Source of the DNA: Oribacterium sp. C9
GTDB lineage: Bacteria; Bacillota; Clostridia; Lachnospirales; Lachnospiraceae
Reading direction: 5' to 3'
DNA length: 64,000 bases
Assembly: GCF_002007235.1 (NCBI RefSeq)
Contig: NZ_MUHW01000014.1
Coordinates: 1-64,000, forward strand
In this document: one piece after another, positions 62,745 through 64,000 of the stretch
Position numbering within the stretch: position 1 is the first letter of the stretch
Layout of the letters: each line of letters begins with the position of its first letter
Position numbers and translations under genes: made by a program
Notes under the pieces: generated by a model
What the model saw: only the letters and a program-made list of their open reading frames with translations
Told to the model about the DNA's origin: nothing
The model's database searches: none

Positions 62745-64000
62745 ATGGCTGAATTCAAACAGGGCGTATTGACTACAAAAGGTTTGCAGCTGATAGCACT
62801 TGCACAGGCCGGGCAGACCAGTATTCAATTCACAGGATTTCAGGTGGGAGCCGGAGATTGGGGCGCGTCTCCGACATTAGCACAGCTTCAGGAAGCGACC
62901 GCCTTGAGATCAAGTAAAGGTTCGTTTCCAATCAGCAGATCCGAGTATGTTAACCCGGCGACTACAAAGCTTACATTGGTCGCTTCAAACCAGTCAAACA
63001 CTACCGGTGGTTATTACGTCACTGAGGTCGGTATATTCGCAAAATGGACCGATAACACATCGTTTCTGTATGCGATATATGTGACAGAGCAGGACAAAGC
63101 AGACTGGTTCCCTGCTTATAACAGTATTACACCGTCAAGTATCACTTATAGCGTTCCTATTACAGTGGCGAATGCAACAACGGTTTCCATCGATACATCA
63201 GCCGCCGGCATAGCGACCGAAGATGAAGTGCTACAGCTACAGGCCGATGTTGCGGATATAAAGGGATTCATCGGTTACAGCAGCAATCATATATTCGGTC
63301 TTGAAGTTGATTTTGTTAATAAACGCTTCACGCGTCTCGCTGGGGCCTTTGGCAAAACGCCAGGTGCGGATTTCGATGGTGTTCATTGCTTTGGCGGCAG
63401 AAGACGATGCAATGTCACAGACGGCGGTGTTGTAGTTGCTTATTATGGCGATGATGCATATACCGAGACCGGAGCTTTGGAAGTTGCTGTTACAGTTGGT
63501 GAAGTAGAATATGCTATTGGGACAGCTGTTCAGGTCATGGTCGAACAGCCTAAGTTTTATTACAAGGTCGTACCTCTTGATCTGGAAGAAATTAACGAAG
63601 GCGACGGTGCAGGCTATCATGCACGAAAGCTTAGATATTATGTTTGTGATGAACCCGAAACAGGCTTCAAAATTCATCCAGCTTTTGTTCGCGACGGCGT
63701 AGAAAACGATCTGATATATCTGTCGGCATACGAAGGATCTACTTATGATGTGTCTGAATCTGCTTACGTGACTGATGATGGTGGCTCGGTTGATTTCACC
63801 GCTAGCACAGGTGATATGCTTGCATCTATTGCCGGAGCAAAGCCGACATCAGGACTTACAAATGCCGGTGCAACAAGGGCAGGATTCAGAACCCTTGCAG
63901 AAAATCGAGGCACTGGTTGGGAACAGCAGTATGCCGCAACTGCATCTGCGTCACAGCTCCTTATGATGATCGAATATGGCACATTGAACATGCAATCCGC
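62745..64000 (+). CDS. Tail fibre protein 3 with lectin-like C-terminus, cut by the window edge
   Basis: At least 418 codons, open at the right edge. AGAAAGAAGG precedes the ATG. The N-terminal module MAEFKQGVLTTKGLQLIALA resembles fibre 1 and leads to the tail-attachment block VGAGDWGASPTLAQLQEA, then a beta-rich shaft. From about residue 380 the sequence TRAGFRTLAENRGTGWEQQY followed by LLMMIEYG resembles the formylglycine-enzyme-like/C-type-lectin fold found at the tips of many gut phage fibres, some of which are diversified by retroelements. Confidence 0.8.
   Translation, partial: MAEFKQGVLTTKGLQLIALAQAGQTSIQFTGFQVGAGDWGASPTLAQLQEATALRSSKGSFPISRSEYVNPATTKLTLVASNQSNTTGGYYVTEVGIFAKWTDNTSFLYAIYVTEQDKADWFPAYNSITPSSITYSVPITVANATTVSIDTSAAGIATEDEVLQLQADVADIKGFIGYSSNHIFGLEVDFVNKRFTRLAGAFGKTPGADFDGVHCFGGRRRCNVTDGGVVVAYYGDDAYTETGALEVAVTVGEVEYAIGTAVQVMVEQPKFYYKVVPLDLEEINEGDGAGYHARKLRYYVCDEPETGFKIHPAFVRDGVENDLIYLSAYEGSTYDVSESAYVTDDGGSVDFTASTGDMLASIAGAKPTSGLTNAGATRAGFRTLAENRGTGWEQQYAATASASQLLMMIEYGTLNMQS

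Larger units (their letters stand above)
46482..64000. mobile_element. PBSX/Xkd-type contractile-tail prophage, left end to window edge
   Basis: The element begins at the tRNA-Gly 3' end and includes a tyrosine integrase (minus strand). It continues with a plus-strand structural module in the canonical order of Bacillus PBSX/skin: capsid, connector and closure proteins, sheath, tube, chaperone pair, tape measure, LysM protein, baseplate proteins and tail fibres. It leaves the window at the right edge, so attR, lysis genes and any further cargo are not visible. The usual repressor, replication, terminase and portal genes are absent between integrase and capsid, indicating a large internal deletion or an atypical arrangement. 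Confidence 0.88.

Noticed and set aside
46584-64000. CRISPR arrays, toxin-antitoxin pairs or defence genes in the accessory region
   Set aside because: No regular repeat-spacer pattern, no small gene pair and no known defence domain was found; visible genes are all phage structural genes or the integrase.

Overview
The window looks like a chromosomal segment of a Gram-positive anaerobe of the Lachnospiraceae, close to Butyrivibrio or Pseudobutyrivibrio. The clues are a moderately AT-rich genome, GGAGG-type ribosome binding sites, a Clostridia-type 23S rRNA 3' end, an FMN riboswitch ahead of ribD-ribE-ribBA-ribH, a PTS/phosphotrehalase trehalose operon, and an intracellular glucuronoxylan-oligosaccharide locus. 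The genus is inferred; the class is fairly safe.

Layout. 1-280: last bases of a 23S rRNA, a hairpin-rich tail and a terminator, with no 5S gene in between. 461-8150: small secreted and hypothetical proteins, two membrane diguanylate cyclases, a beta-helix lipoprotein, an orphan HlyD-like adaptor and an HD-domain phosphohydrolase. 8288-12622: FMN riboswitch and the riboflavin operon. 12773-17332: an SDR reductase and a two-subunit ABC exporter behind inverted-repeat operators. 17360-17990: tRNA-Gly(TCC), tRNA-Phe(GAA) and tRNA-Gly(GCC), followed by a duplicated tRNA 3' end and debris of an old integration. 18266-20527: an unknown membrane protein and a KamA-type radical SAM protein. 20816-25233: treR, tandem operators, treP and treC. 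25475-38837: xylan locus with acetylesterase, GH67 alpha-glucuronidase, ABC importer, AraC regulator, GH120 beta-xylosidase, xylulokinase and a FucI-like isomerase. 38921-39046: gene remnant. 39182-41849: alr and pncB. 42092-46277: a palindrome-controlled two-gene operon encoding a sensor-MFS fusion and a divergent homospermidine-synthase-like enzyme. 46424-64000 (edge): a PBSX/Xkd-type contractile-tail prophage inserted at a second, identical tRNA-Gly(GCC).

How the genes work together. Imported aldouronic and xylo-oligosaccharides would be deacetylated, stripped of (methyl)glucuronic acid by GH67, cut to xylose by GH120, isomerised and phosphorylated to xylulose-5-P, probably under the AraC protein. 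Trehalose enters as trehalose-6-P, is split by TreC and is sensed by TreR on two 16-bp palindromes. The prophage carries sheath, tube, chaperone with a probable -1 frameshift, tape measure, baseplate and several fibre genes. Its integrase gene joins directly to a 5'-truncated capsid gene, so the lysogeny, replication, terminase and portal genes are missing at this junction. It may be a decayed prophage or a tail-only (tailocin-like) particle.

The most novel candidates are the sensor-MFS/HSS-like operon, the integrase-capsid junction and the lectin-like fibre cut by the right edge. No CRISPR array or transposase was seen.
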